Source: Oscillospiraceae bacterium (GTDB lineage Bacteria; Bacillota_A; Clostridia; Oscillospirales; CAG-272). From it: a stretch of 10,375 bases of DNA. The translations under genes were made by a program, and so were the position numbers. The notes under the pieces are model-generated. The model did no database searches. It saw nothing but the letters and a program-made list of their open reading frames with translations, and was not told the origin of the DNA. The stretch is taken from contig SVSF01000062.1 of the NCBI GenBank assembly GCA_015064425.1, forward strand, positions 1 to 10,375, given 5' to 3'. Positions within the stretch are counted from its first letter, which is position 1. Each line of letters starts with the position of its first letter. Shown in pieces: positions 1 through 7,063 of this stretch.

Positions 1-188
1 GCAAGAGAATTGGAGCGGAGTGAGTTTGAGCAAACAAGCTCTGCGAACAGAGGGGAATGATGCGCGGGGCTGTATTTTTCCGGCTTCATTTCGTAAAGTT
101 TTACTTTGACGCCTCTCGTTGCCGCCTGCCATGCTGCTTCGCATCCCGCAAGGCCCGCTCCTATTACGTTAATATGATCATTCTTCAT
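1..188 (-). CDS. trmFO: TrmFO, folate-dependent tRNA uracil-54 methyltransferase (N-terminal part, cut by window edge)
   Basis: Only the first 62 codons are inside the window; the gene runs off the left edge. The product begins [20 protein letters not shown], with the GxGxxG dinucleotide-binding loop for FAD at residues 10-15, followed by an LYEM strand end at 31-34 and the [20 protein letters not shown] region (41-60) typical of TrmFO. The family uses methylenetetrahydrofolate and FADH2 to make ribothymidine at U54 of tRNA in the cytoplasm. The start is the ATG at 188, which overlaps the last 11 nt of topA; this choice keeps the full FAD motif, but no good Shine-Dalgarno precedes it, so translation is probably coupled to topA. 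The order dprA-topA-trmFO is conserved in Bacillus and many Clostridia, which supports the call. The related GidA/MnmG family is less likely because of the start sequence and the context. Confidence 0.93.
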   Translation of the reverse strand, partial: MKNDHINVIGAGLAGCEAAWQAATRGVKVKLYEMKPEKYSPAHHSPLFAELVCSNSLRSNSL

Positions 189-2457
189 TTTTGTTATCCG
201 TTTCAACTGCGCTTATCTGATATCCGCAGTCCTTGTTGTGGCAAAGGACCAGGTCCTTACCTTTCTTTCTGAAAAGGATGTTTCCGCATTTGGGACATTT
301 TTCATTGAGAGGAAGATCCCAGGACGAGAAACCGCATTCGGGATATTTTTCACAACTGTAGAAAAACGTCTTGTTTTTTCCTTTTTTTGATACGATCTTA
401 GAACCGCAAAGAGGACAAGAAACGCCCGTATCCTTGGTGATTTGTTTGGTGTTCTTACACTTGGGATAGTTTTCGCAAGCATAGAAGCTTCCGTATCTGC
501 TGTTTCTGATTACCATTTCGGATCCGCAAAGTTCACATTTCATTCCGGCTTTTTCGGGCTGTGTCTTTTCTGCTTCAACGAGTTTTCCGTCTTTATCTAT
601 GCGTTTTGTATTTTTACATTCGGGATAGTTGGGACAAGCGGCAAATTTCCCGTATCTTCCGTTTTTGATGACCATTTTTGCACCGCATTTTTCGCATATT
701 ATGTCAGTCTCTTCAAGTGGAACGTTAATGGTTTTATCCTTTACGTTTTGATTTGCATTGTCCAAGCTTGTTTTGAATTCCTTATAGAAATCCCCGAGTA
801 TCTCCGTCATACTGTGTTTGCCGTGCTCGATCGAGTCAAGATCATCTTCGAGCTGTGCGGTGAATTCATAGTCAACGATATCGCTGAAATACTCCTTCAT
901 TATGTCCGTTGTTATCTCTCCCAAAGGAGTGGGCTTCAAGGACTTTCCGTCTCGTACAACGTAGCCTCTCATAAGGATGGTAGTTATTATAGGGGTGAAA
1001 GTGCTGGGACGTCCTATACCTTTTTCTTCGAGAAATTTGATAAGGGAAGCTTCATTGTATCGGGGCGGAGGCTCGGTGAAATGCTTTGCACTGTCACATT
1101 TTTTTGCGCTCAACATTTCTCCCTCTTTTATTACGGGAAGCTTTCCCGCCTCTACAGTTTCTTCGGAAGGATTGCCTACTGCATCTGTACTTTCTTCATA
1201 TACCGCAAGGAAGCCCTGGAATTTCTGTGTACTTCCGCTGGTTCTGAAGATATATCCTTCGCACTCGAAATCAGCACTTACGGTGTCAAATTCTGCAGAT
1301 GACATTTCACATGCAACGAATCTGTCGAAAATGAGTTTGTAAAGTTTATACTGTTCTTTTGTGAGATATTTTGCGATCTTATCAGGTTCAAGAGACATAT
1401 TAACCGGGCGAATAGATTCGTGAGCATCCTGAGCATTGGCTTTTGCCTTGTAAATTCTCGGAGCCTTGGGGCAATATTCATCTCCGTATTTGCCTTTGAT
1501 ATATGCTCTTGCACTTTCTACTGCTTCGCTTGATATTCTGAGCGAGTCGGTACGCATATATGTTATAAGACCCTGAATGCCGCCGTTTGCGGATCCGACG
1601 TTTATTCCTTCATAAAGCTCCTGTGCGGTCTTCATTGTCTGCTGAGATTGAAATCCAAGCTTTCTGGCTGCTTCCTGCTGAAGAGTGGAGGTAGTAAAGG
1701 GAGGTGCGGGATTTTTTACCTTTACCGCCTTTTTTACGGATACCGTCTTGAAGCTTTTTCCGCTTACCGCATCAACTACTTTCTTTGCGGATGCATCATC
1801 GTTAAGCTCTATTTTCGTTTTGGAATCTCCGTAGAATCTTGCCTTCAGTATCTCCCTATTGTCTTTTTCAAGGATCGCTTCGATTGTGTGGTATTCTTTG
1901 GGATTGAATTCGCGGATCTCTTTTTCGCGCTCAACGATTATTCTTGTAGCTACAGACTGTACACGTCCCGCAGAAAGTCCGCTCTTTACTGTCTTCCAAA
2001 GGAAAGGACTGAGCTGATATCCCACTATTCTGTCAAGGATGCGGCGAGCCTGCTGAGAATTTACGAGGCCCATATCGATCTGACGCGGATTTTTTATAGC
2101 AGTCTTGATAGCAGTTTTTGTTATTTCGTTGAAGGTTACTCTTTTGACCTTTTCTTCGGGTATGCCGAGAGCGTTTATAAGATGCCAGGAGATAGCTTCT
2201 CCCTCTCTGTCAGGGTCAGTTGCAAGAAATACTTTACTTGCAGCTTTGGCTTCCTTCTTGAGCTCGTTTATAAGCTGGCCGCGGCCTCTTATATTGATGT
2301 AGTGAGCGGCAAAATCGTTCTCAATATCTACTCCGAGAGAGCTTTTTGGCAGATCTCTTACGTGTCCTACGGAGGCAACTACTTTATAATTGCTTCCAAG
2401 ACTGTTTTTTATTGTTGTGATCTTACCGGGTGATTCGATTATTACAAGATTGGACAT
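178..2457 (-). CDS. topA: DNA topoisomerase I (type IA)
   Basis: This 759-residue enzyme relaxes negative supercoils by cutting one DNA strand through a tyrosyl-5'-phosphate link. The TOPRIM domain spans about residues 1-115, with the conserved E8 (IIESPGK) and the acidic metal-binding motif DPDREGE at 81-87. The catalytic tyrosine is Y300 in [10 protein letters not shown]. The core continues to the IGRPSTF motif (481-487) and ends near 575. The tail carries four four-cysteine zinc ribbons: C588/C591/C608/C614, C641/C644/C661/C667, C681/C684/C702/C708 and C721/C724/C739/C744. The length fits the family (E. coli 865, B. subtilis 691). The ATG start has an AGAGGA ribosome binding site 8 nt upstream (2466-2471 on the plus strand). 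It lies 34 nt after dprA and overlaps trmFO by 11 nt, so the three are likely co-transcribed. Confidence 0.98.
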   Translation of the reverse strand: MSNLVIIESPGKITTIKNSLGSNYKVVASVGHVRDLPKSSLGVDIENDFAAHYINIRGRGQLINELKKEAKAASKVFLATDPDREGEAISWHLINALGIPEEKVKRVTFNEITKTAIKTAIKNPRQIDMGLVNSQQARRILDRIVGYQLSPFLWKTVKSGLSAGRVQSVATRIIVEREKEIREFNPKEYHTIEAILEKDNREILKARFYGDSKTKIELNDDASAKKVVDAVSGKSFKTVSVKKAVKVKNPAPPFTTSTLQQEAARKLGFQSQQTMKTAQELYEGINVGSANGGIQGLITYMRTDSLRISSEAVESARAYIKGKYGDEYCPKAPRIYKAKANAQDAHESIRPVNMSLEPDKIAKYLTKEQYKLYKLIFDRFVACEMSSAEFDTVSADFECEGYIFRTSGSTQKFQGFLAVYEESTDAVGNPSEETVEAGKLPVIKEGEMLSAKKCDSAKHFTEPPPRYNEASLIKFLEEKGIGRPSTFTPIITTILMRGYVVRDGKSLKPTPLGEITTDIMKEYFSDIVDYEFTAQLEDDLDSIEHGKHSMTEILGDFYKEFKTSLDNANQNVKDKTINVPLEETDIICEKCGAKMVIKNGRYGKFAACPNYPECKNTKRIDKDGKLVEAEKTQPEKAGMKCELCGSEMVIRNSRYGSFYACENYPKCKNTKQITKDTGVSCPLCGSKIVSKKGKNKTFFYSCEKYPECGFSSWDLPLNEKCPKCGNILFRKKGKDLVLCHNKDCGYQISAVETDNKNEE

Positions 2458-2491
2458 TTGGCTTTTCCTCTGTGTATATGAAATTTATTTT

Positions 2492-3769
2492 TTACTTTTT
2501 TGGTACGGCACTTCCGCCGGGGAGAATCTTTATAAATCCCTTTAGCTCAAGTATGGTAAAAAGCGAAGCTACTTGAGACGTCTCAAAACCGGATATTTTT
2601 ACTATTTCGTCAACCGTGATAGGTGACTTCTGCATGATTATATTGAATACTGCGTTTTCTTTTTCGGCATGCTTGGGAAATTTAGCTTCAAATACCCTTG
2701 AACTATTATTTTGACTGTTTTTAAGATAAGCGTTTTTATCCTCGCGTATCTTAGGTTCGGGTTTGGATATTTCCGAATAAGGGACGGGAATAATATTCTC
2801 TTTTATTTTGATTTTTTCGCTTTGATTTTTTGCTTTATCGTCAAGCTCTTTCTTATTTATCTGTGATTTAAAGAGCTTGAGATTGTTGGAAAACAGTTTG
2901 TCGTAATGACAGATTATATCGTAAGCGCAGGTCACCGCATAAGCGCCGTTTTGTATGAGCTCGTTTGTACCGCGGCTGTTTGTCTCGCCTATCTTGCCGG
3001 GAAGGGCGAATACGTTTCTTCCTTGCTTGAGGGCAAATTCCGCAGTAATGAGCGAACCGCTGTCCTGCGGTGCTTCGGTAACAAAGGTGCAGTTGCAAAG
3101 ACCGCTTATTATTCTGTTTCTTTTTGGAAAATTATATCCTTTGGGAGGAGTACCGGGAGCGTATTCGCTTACAACACATCCGACCTTCATTATATTTTCC
3201 ATAAGCTCACGGTTTGATGCGGGATATACCGTATCTATACCGCAGCCCAATACAGCCAAGGTAAGTCCTCCGCTATCGAGAGCCGCTTTGTGCGCACTGG
3301 TGTCGCAACCGGCTGCCATTCCGCTTACTATGACGGCTCCGGCTCTTGCAAGATCGTAAGATATAGTATAAGTACTGCGCTCGCCGTAGTACGACTGGTG
3401 TCTTGTTCCAACGACCGCCACACAAAGTCTGTTGTCTATATCGGGAAACTCACCTTTGTAATAGAGCACCATAGGTCTATCTTCAAGCAGTTTTAGACGT
3501 TCGGGATAGGTGTCATCCTCGGGAACGAGTATACCTACGCCGTTGCTTTCACAATAGGCTATTATTTTGTCGCATTCATTTGTATCCTTGTCGCAGAGAG
3601 AGGCGATGAGATTTCTTGATAAGCCCTTTACTTCGAGGTATTCGTTTTCGGAGACTTCGTAAACCTTTGATATATCGTTGTTGAAATAATTCAAAAGTTT
3701 ATCCGGGCTTTTTGACGCTTCTCCGCATCTCATACTGAGCCATATGTAGTAACGTGCGTTTTTATTCAT
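2492..3769 (-). CDS. dprA: DNA processing protein DprA (Smf family)
   Basis: The 425-residue product loads RecA onto incoming single-stranded DNA during natural transformation in organisms where it has been studied. An N-terminal helical (SAM-like) region covers about 1-80. The Rossmann-like DprA core covers about 85-290, with VAVVGTRHQSYYGERS (117-132), SGMAAGCDTSAH (149-160), VLGCGIDTVYPASN (173-186), KRNRIISGL (216-224) and EAPQDSGSLITAEFA (232-246). A lysine- and asparagine-rich linker (about 292-365) leads to a C-terminal winged helix (about 366-425). I take the ATG at 3769, not the in-frame ATG at 3847: the later start has a GGAGA site 7 nt upstream and overlaps the methyltransferase gene by only 8 nt. 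The usual arginine of the SGxARGID motif is alanine here. Competence is not shown by the gene alone, since dprA occurs in many bacteria not known to be transformable. Confidence 0.95.
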   Translation of the reverse strand: MNKNARYYIWLSMRCGEASKSPDKLLNYFNNDISKVYEVSENEYLEVKGLSRNLIASLCDKDTNECDKIIAYCESNGVGILVPEDDTYPERLKLLEDRPMVLYYKGEFPDIDNRLCVAVVGTRHQSYYGERSTYTISYDLARAGAVIVSGMAAGCDTSAHKAALDSGGLTLAVLGCGIDTVYPASNRELMENIMKVGCVVSEYAPGTPPKGYNFPKRNRIISGLCNCTFVTEAPQDSGSLITAEFALKQGRNVFALPGKIGETNSRGTNELIQNGAYAVTCAYDIICHYDKLFSNNLKLFKSQINKKELDDKAKNQSEKIKIKENIIPVPYSEISKPEPKIREDKNAYLKNSQNNSSRVFEAKFPKHAEKENAVFNIIMQKSPITVDEIVKISGFETSQVASLFTILELKGFIKILPGGSAVPKK

Positions 3770-4559
3770 TCGTTTTTCTCCGTTTCTGCTTGTAGCTCTC
3801 CCAAAGAAGTACAGAGGATGCCACTGCCGCATTAAGTGATTCGGCATTCGGCGCCATGGGTATTATCGCTTTTCCAAAGCAGATATCCGCTATTTCTTTG
3901 GGTATCCCTCTGCCTTCGTTTCCGACTGCAAAGCAGATATTTTCGTCTATGTTTATACTGTCAAGTTCAACTGCATTGCTGTCAAGCATTGCCGCATATA
4001 CCTTTGTGCCGTTATTCTGCAGCCAATTTACTGTTTCAAGTACATTGTCGCTTATAAGGATCTTTTGTCTGAATAAAGCACCCATAGCGGCACGTACGGT
4101 TTTTGGATTGTATATATCCGCGCAGTCTGAACTGAGTATAAGGGTATTTGTACCAAAAGCCGCGCAGCTTCTTATTACCGTGCCTACGTTCCCGGGATCC
4201 CTCACAGAACAGAGAATGAATTTTGTTCCTGCATCTGTACATTCAATAGCTTTTTTGTGTTGCTTTTCGTCATATCTGATGATACAGATTATCCCCTCCG
4301 GAGATTTTTCCGTTGATAACTTTTCAAACACGGATTCTGAAACTACGTATACGTCGTATCTTTTATGAAGAACTTCAAGACGGTTATATATTTTTTCGGT
4401 AACAAATATTTTCTCGATAGGCGCAGAGAAGGAGAGGGCTTCTTCGAATAGTTTGATGCCCTCGGTTATATAAAGACGTGACTCGTCTCTATATTTTTTA
4501 TCCTTAAGTTTTGATGCCGCTACAACGGCAGGATTACTTCTTGCGGTGATAATATTCAT
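3762..4559 (-). CDS. SPOUT (TrmH/SpoU) family RNA 2'-O-ribose methyltransferase, YsgA/RlmP-like
   Basis: A 265-residue SAM-dependent RNA methyltransferase. Residues 1-95 form the substrate-binding domain seen in RlmB/TsnR-type enzymes, with the ITEGIKLFEEAL helix at 31-42. The SPOUT knot domain shows all three family motifs: RDPGNVGTVIRSCAAFG (120-136), VGNEGRGIP (212-220) and IPMAPNAESLNAAVASSVLL (233-252). The start is supported by an AGAGGG site 4 nt before the ATG. In many Bacillota the YsgA protein is encoded next to infC-rpmI-rplT, and B. subtilis YsgA has been reported to methylate a 23S rRNA A-loop guanosine (RlmP). The location right after rplT suggests the same family, which is inference; sequence alone cannot separate it from RlmB- or TrmH-like enzymes. 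It overlaps dprA by 8 nt. Confidence 0.9.
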   Translation of the reverse strand: MNIITARSNPAVVAASKLKDKKYRDESRLYITEGIKLFEEALSFSAPIEKIFVTEKIYNRLEVLHKRYDVYVVSESVFEKLSTEKSPEGIICIIRYDEKQHKKAIECTDAGTKFILCSVRDPGNVGTVIRSCAAFGTNTLILSSDCADIYNPKTVRAAMGALFRQKILISDNVLETVNWLQNNGTKVYAAMLDSNAVELDSINIDENICFAVGNEGRGIPKEIADICFGKAIIPMAPNAESLNAAVASSVLLWESYKQKRRKTNE

Positions 4560-4597
4560 CTGTCCCTCTTAAGAATGTGAAAAAAGTGAAAATTTTT

Positions 4598-4626
4598 GAT
4601 ATAGTCACGGATTTCGTTGTTTGAAA
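4598..4626 (-). promoter_or_regulatory. Weak candidate promoter for the methyltransferase-dprA-topA-trmFO cluster
   Basis: Reading the minus strand, TTTCAA (4626-4621) and TATATC (4603-4598) are separated by 17 nt and lie downstream of the rplT terminator. Both boxes match consensus only partly (3/6 and 4/6). The cluster could equally depend on read-through of the rplT terminator. Confidence 0.3.
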
Positions 4627-4633
4627 AATTAAC

Positions 4634-4661
4634 AAAAAACCCGGATTTTTCCGGGTTTTTT
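4634..4661 (-). terminator. Intrinsic terminator after rplT
   Basis: A CCCGG/CCGGG stem (4640-4644 with 4651-4655) has a 6-nt loop and is flanked by A6 and T6 runs that extend the pairing. On the minus strand it starts 4 nt after the rplT stop codon and ends in six Ts. The symmetrical A/T flanks mean it could also work on the plus strand. Confidence 0.92.
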
Positions 4662-4665
4662 GTCA

Positions 4666-5019
4666 TTACAGCGCAGCTTTAGCTTTTTCAGCAAGAGCCT
4701 TGAACGCTTCCTTATCGTTTACTGCGAGCTCAGCAAGCATCTTTCTGTTAAGGTTGATGCCCTGAAGCTTCAAGCCGTGCATAAAGGTTGAATAATTCAT
4801 ACCGTTTACCTTGGCCTGAGCAGATATTCTTGTGATCCAGAGAGAACGGAAATCTCTCTTCTTGAGCTTTCTTCCTGCAAAAGCGTAGTTACCGCTCTTG
4901 AGTACGGCCTGCTTAGCCATCTTGAAGTGCTTGCTCTTGGAACCCCAGTAGCCCTTGGCGAGCTTTAAGGTCTTATTTCTTCTTTTTCTAGTCATCATGG
5001 CTGCTTTGATTCTTGCCAT
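4666..5019 (-). CDS. rplT: Large-subunit ribosomal protein L20 (bL20)
   Basis: 117 residues, normal for bL20. The product begins [20 protein letters not shown] and carries the family's basic N-terminal helix, the [18 protein letters not shown] stretch (22-39) and the [18 protein letters not shown] signature (53-70), ending in an alanine- and lysine-rich tail. L20 is an early 23S rRNA-binding assembly protein of the 50S subunit. In B. subtilis free L20 also represses its own operon through the leader, and the leader here looks suited to that. A strong AGGAGG site (5028-5033) lies 8 nt before the ATG. It is the last gene of the operon, with the terminator just after it. Confidence 0.99.
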   Translation of the reverse strand: MARIKAAMMTRKRRNKTLKLAKGYWGSKSKHFKMAKQAVLKSGNYAFAGRKLKKRDFRSLWITRISAQAKVNGMNYSTFMHGLKLQGINLNRKMLAELAVNDKEAFKALAEKAKAAL

Positions 5020-5059
5020 TGTTAATACCTCCTGTTAATTACCGAATTGTTTACGTATC

Positions 5060-5257
5060 TTATACGTAGGGGAGAAGCTTCTTGATAGCCGGTGCCATAG
5101 ATTCGCTGAGATAACCGGACTTACGGAGCTGTCTCTTACGCTTCGCAGTCTTGAGGCCGAGCTTATGGCGGCGGAAGGAATGGTTCATCTTTACCTTTCC
5201 AGACTTTGTTATTCCGAATCTTTTTTCTGTAGCCTTATGTGTCTTTATCTTGCTCAT
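5060..5257 (-). CDS. rpmI: Large-subunit ribosomal protein L35 (bL35)
   Basis: 65 residues, the expected size. The product opens MSKIKTHKATEKRFGITKSG and contains the basic HKLGLKTAKRKRQLRKSG block (31-48) and the closing IKKLLPYV that mark bL35, a small 50S subunit protein. Its AAAGGAG ribosome binding site (5265-5271) runs directly off the infC stop codon, with 7 nt to the ATG, so its translation is probably linked to that of infC. It lies between infC and rplT in the universal order for this operon. Confidence 0.99.
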   Translation of the reverse strand: MSKIKTHKATEKRFGITKSGKVKMNHSFRRHKLGLKTAKRKRQLRKSGYLSESMAPAIKKLLPYV

Positions 5258-5270
5258 AGGGAAACTCCTT

Positions 5271-5825
5271 TCATTTATTGTTCTGTTTTTGTGGTGAAAT
5301 GAACATAGTCATGAATCTGCCCTCAAGTACAGGGTTCTTCTCAACTACGCCTATATCGCTGCAAGCATCTTTGAACTTTTCGAGAAGCTCAACACCGATG
5401 CTCTGATGACTCATTTGTCTGCCTTTGAACTTGACGATGACCTTTACCTTGTCCCCGCCAGTCAAAAATCTTCTTGCATGGTTTACTTTTGTGTTAAAAT
5501 CGTTTGTGTCGATAAGGCAGGAAAGCTGTATTTCTTTAACATCAGCGATCTGCTGCTTCTTTTTTGCTTCTTTTTCTTTCTTGTCTCTTTCGAAGCGGAA
5601 CTTTCCGTAGTCCATTATCTTACAAACGGGAGGGACCGCTTGAGATGCCATAAGCACGAGATCCATTCCTTCGTCGTAAGCTTTTTCAAGGGCGTCTTCG
5701 TAGTCAATAAGACCGAGCTGTTCACCGTCACTGCCGATAAGTCTTACCTGCTTGACGGAAGCGGAGTGTAGCACCGCCTTGATATCCTCGTTAATGGTCA
5801 GCTCTTTAGCGTTGTTGTTTTTTAT
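5271..5825 (-). CDS. infC: Translation initiation factor IF-3, apparent AUA start
   Basis: IF-3 binds the 30S subunit, keeps the subunits apart and checks the start codon. The protein has 184 residues from the proposed start: an N-domain (about 8-80, VRLIGSDGEQLGL at 27-39 and the IF-3 signature KIMDYGKFRFE at 69-79), a charged helical linker (about 79-95) and a C-domain (96-178, HARRFLTGGDKVKV, KFKGRQMSH, LEGRFMTMF). No ATG, GTG or TTG lies in frame near the ribosome binding site. The first plausible codon is ATA at 5825-5823, 7 nt after GGAGGTG (5839-5833). The reading frame stays open upstream to an ATG at 5975, but that ATG touches the promoter -10 box and precedes the likely transcript start, so it cannot be used. 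An in-frame ATT ten codons later (residue 11) is the alternative start but has no ribosome binding site. Confidence 0.97.
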   Translation of the reverse strand: MKNNNAKELTINEDIKAVLHSASVKQVRLIGSDGEQLGLIDYEDALEKAYDEGMDLVLMASQAVPPVCKIMDYGKFRFERDKKEKEAKKKQQIADVKEIQLSCLIDTNDFNTKVNHARRFLTGGDKVKVIVKFKGRQMSHQSIGVELLEKFKDACSDIGVVEKNPVLEGRFMTMFISPQKQNNK

Positions 5826-5969
5826 GGGTAAACACCTCCAAGAATTAAAAAATGTGCGAAGAACAACCCCGCACAACGCATAAAGACCGCAACATGGCCT
5901 TTTTACATCATTTACCCGAACGTATAAGACGATACAAGGTGAGAACGGAGTATGTTCTGCTTCTTTTTC
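5826..5969 (-). promoter_or_regulatory. infC operon leader, probable L20-type autoregulatory region
   Basis: About 144 nt separate the predicted transcript start from the infC start codon. On the minus strand the leader shows an early AGAAC/GTTCT hairpin (5956-5940), a GGGUAAAUG segment (5917-5909) complementary to UGUUUACCC (5834-5826) next to the start codon, a terminator-like hairpin (5875-5847), and the GGAGGTG ribosome binding site (5839-5833). In B. subtilis the infC-rpmI-rplT operon is known to be controlled by L20 through premature termination in the leader. The layout fits that model, but I cannot recognise the L20-binding fold itself from sequence. Confidence 0.65.
5847..5875 (-). 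terminator. Terminator-like hairpin (attenuator) in the infC leader
   Basis: On the minus strand TGTGCG (5875-5870) pairs with CGCACA (5858-5853) across an 11-nt loop, and six Ts (5852-5847) follow. The T run ends 6 nt before the TGGAGGTG ribosome binding site of infC. A terminator between promoter and first gene makes sense only as an attenuator. Confidence 0.75.
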
Positions 5970-5975
5970 CAGCAC

Positions 5976-6004
5976 ATTATATCACCTCGCGATGCTTTTG
6001 TCAA
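5976..6004 (-). promoter_or_regulatory. Consensus promoter of infC-rpmI-rplT
   Basis: On the minus strand a perfect TTGACA (6004-5999) is followed after exactly 17 nt by a perfect TATAAT (5981-5976). A/T-rich sequence with A runs lies just upstream (6005-6030). The transcript should start near 5969. Confidence 0.93.
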
Positions 6005-6052
6005 CACTTTTTTTGCCTTTTTAAAATATATCTTCACTGTGCGGCATTCATC

Positions 6053-6081
6053 TTGATTTTTCGGGTATCCTATGATATTAT
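6053..6081 (+). promoter_or_regulatory. Promoter of the envelope-protein gene pair
   Basis: TTGATT (6053-6058) and TATTAT (6076-6081) are 17 nt apart. The predicted start point, about 6088, coincides with the first in-frame ATG, so translation more likely begins at the TTG at 6115. The promoter is divergent from the infC promoter, with 48 nt between the two -35 boxes. Confidence 0.7.
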
Positions 6082-6098
6082 AAACGTATGAACGTAAA

Positions 6099-6109
6099 GG
6101 GGAGGAGGG
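6099..6109 (+). promoter_or_regulatory. Ribosome binding site that fixes the TTG start at 6115
   Basis: GGGGAGGAGGG is a near-ideal Shine-Dalgarno sequence ending 5 nt before an in-frame TTG codon. The upstream ATG at 6088 has no such site and would itself contain this sequence as coding DNA. Confidence 0.85.
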
Positions 6110-6114
6110 AAGCT

Positions 6115-7032
6115 TTGAACGAAATCAGAAGTGATAACGATGAGTATATCGTTTCGCGCCGCAGTACCGTAAACAATTCGGCAAGCGTAAAGTTTCCTCC
6201 GCACCAAGGTCCTGTGAAGTCGGAAAGGGCTGCTCCTGCAGGAAGCAGGCGCGTCAGCCCCAAGATCAATACCGCATCGAACCAAAGAGAGAGCGGAACA
6301 TATGATCCTCTTGCGGCAGTGCCGGAAGACGTAAGAAGAAGGAAGACTCCCAAAAAGATTATGAGGATCTCTCCAGAAAAAAAGAAGGCTATGGTCAAAT
6401 ATATTGCTGTCAGAGCGGGTATCGTGCTTTCAATGACGCTTATATTCGGATTGATAGTGTATTCTTCGTTTATGAACTCTCTTACATCGGTAAAGATTTC
6501 GGATCCCGGATACAAACAGATAATAATAGGAAATAAAAATGGGGATGTCTATTACAGACATTACGTCTCAGATATTGTTTACGAAGGCGAGATCTACGTT
6601 TCGATGACCGAAATAGCGGAGCTTTGCGGTCTTACGATAAGCGGTGACAGCGAAAGGCTCAGGTTTATTTGTGATAACGGAGAATACGTACAGTTTTATA
6701 TCGGTACGGTTCATGCCGAGATAAACGGAAGCTATATAACCATGGGGGAAAAAAGCAGAGGGTCTTATGAGAACGTGCTCATACCCTTTGATTTTGTACA
6801 AAGCTATATGGATGGGATATCCATCTCCAAGGATGATGAAAAGGATATTCTTTATCTCGATATTTACCGCTCGGAGAACGAAGATCAGGCTCAAGAGTCA
6901 AACGATCTGAGCTTCACCGTAGTTCCGCCCTCAGTTTCCGGCGGGATATCTTTTGAGTATCTTCCGGAGGCGGTTAAGGATAAGGTATACGATGCGATTT
7001 CAAGCATGGACCCCGATATTTCGGAACCTTGA
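6115..7032 (+). CDS. Membrane-anchored protein with copper-amine-oxidase-N-like (stalk) domain
   Basis: A 305-residue protein of unassigned role. Residues 1-97 are a basic, serine-, proline- and arginine-rich segment without clear fold, predicted cytoplasmic. One hydrophobic helix (about 98-119, centred on AGIVLSMTLIFGLIVYSSF) has positive residues before it, predicting a single-pass protein with its C-terminus outside. Residues about 130-252 resemble the repeat domain called Cu_amine_oxidN1: a short strand, then YEGEIYVSMTEIAELCGL (156-173), ERLRF (180-184), VQFYIGTVHAEINGSYITM (192-210), and VLIPFDFVQSYMDGI (221-235). Despite the name these domains are usually found in cell-surface proteins and need not bind copper. 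The tail (253-305) is acidic. The start is TTG at 6115, based on the ribosome binding site and promoter. The carboxypeptidase gene begins 31 nt downstream, suggesting a joint envelope role. Confidence 0.82.
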   Translation: MNEIRSDNDEYIVSRRSTVNNSASVKFPPHQGPVKSERAAPAGSRRVSPKINTASNQRESGTYDPLAAVPEDVRRRKTPKKIMRISPEKKKAMVKYIAVRAGIVLSMTLIFGLIVYSSFMNSLTSVKISDPGYKQIIIGNKNGDVYYRHYVSDIVYEGEIYVSMTEIAELCGLTISGDSERLRFICDNGEYVQFYIGTVHAEINGSYITMGEKSRGSYENVLIPFDFVQSYMDGISISKDDEKDILYLDIYRSENEDQAQESNDLSFTVVPPSVSGGISFEYLPEAVKDKVYDAISSMDPDISEP

Positions 7033-7063
7033 AGAATAAAAGATGTTTAAGCGGGTGTGATAT

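Noticed and set aside
442..1302. Long open frame of 286 codons on the plus strand inside topA
   Set aside because: It is antisense to clearly conserved topA codons including the zinc ribbons, has no ribosome binding site, and its aromatic- and cysteine-rich translation resembles no protein. The same holds for 1648-2433.
5823..5975. In-frame extension of infC to an ATG at 5975
   Set aside because: The ATG abuts the TATAAT box (5981-5976) and precedes the predicted transcript start; the extra 50 residues are cysteine-rich, unlike IF-3, and cover the attenuator hairpin.
6811..6825. Palindrome GATGG-GATAT-CCATC
   Set aside because: It lies inside coding sequence for the DGISI stretch of the stalk-domain protein, has only 5-bp arms and no T tail, and is well explained by codons.
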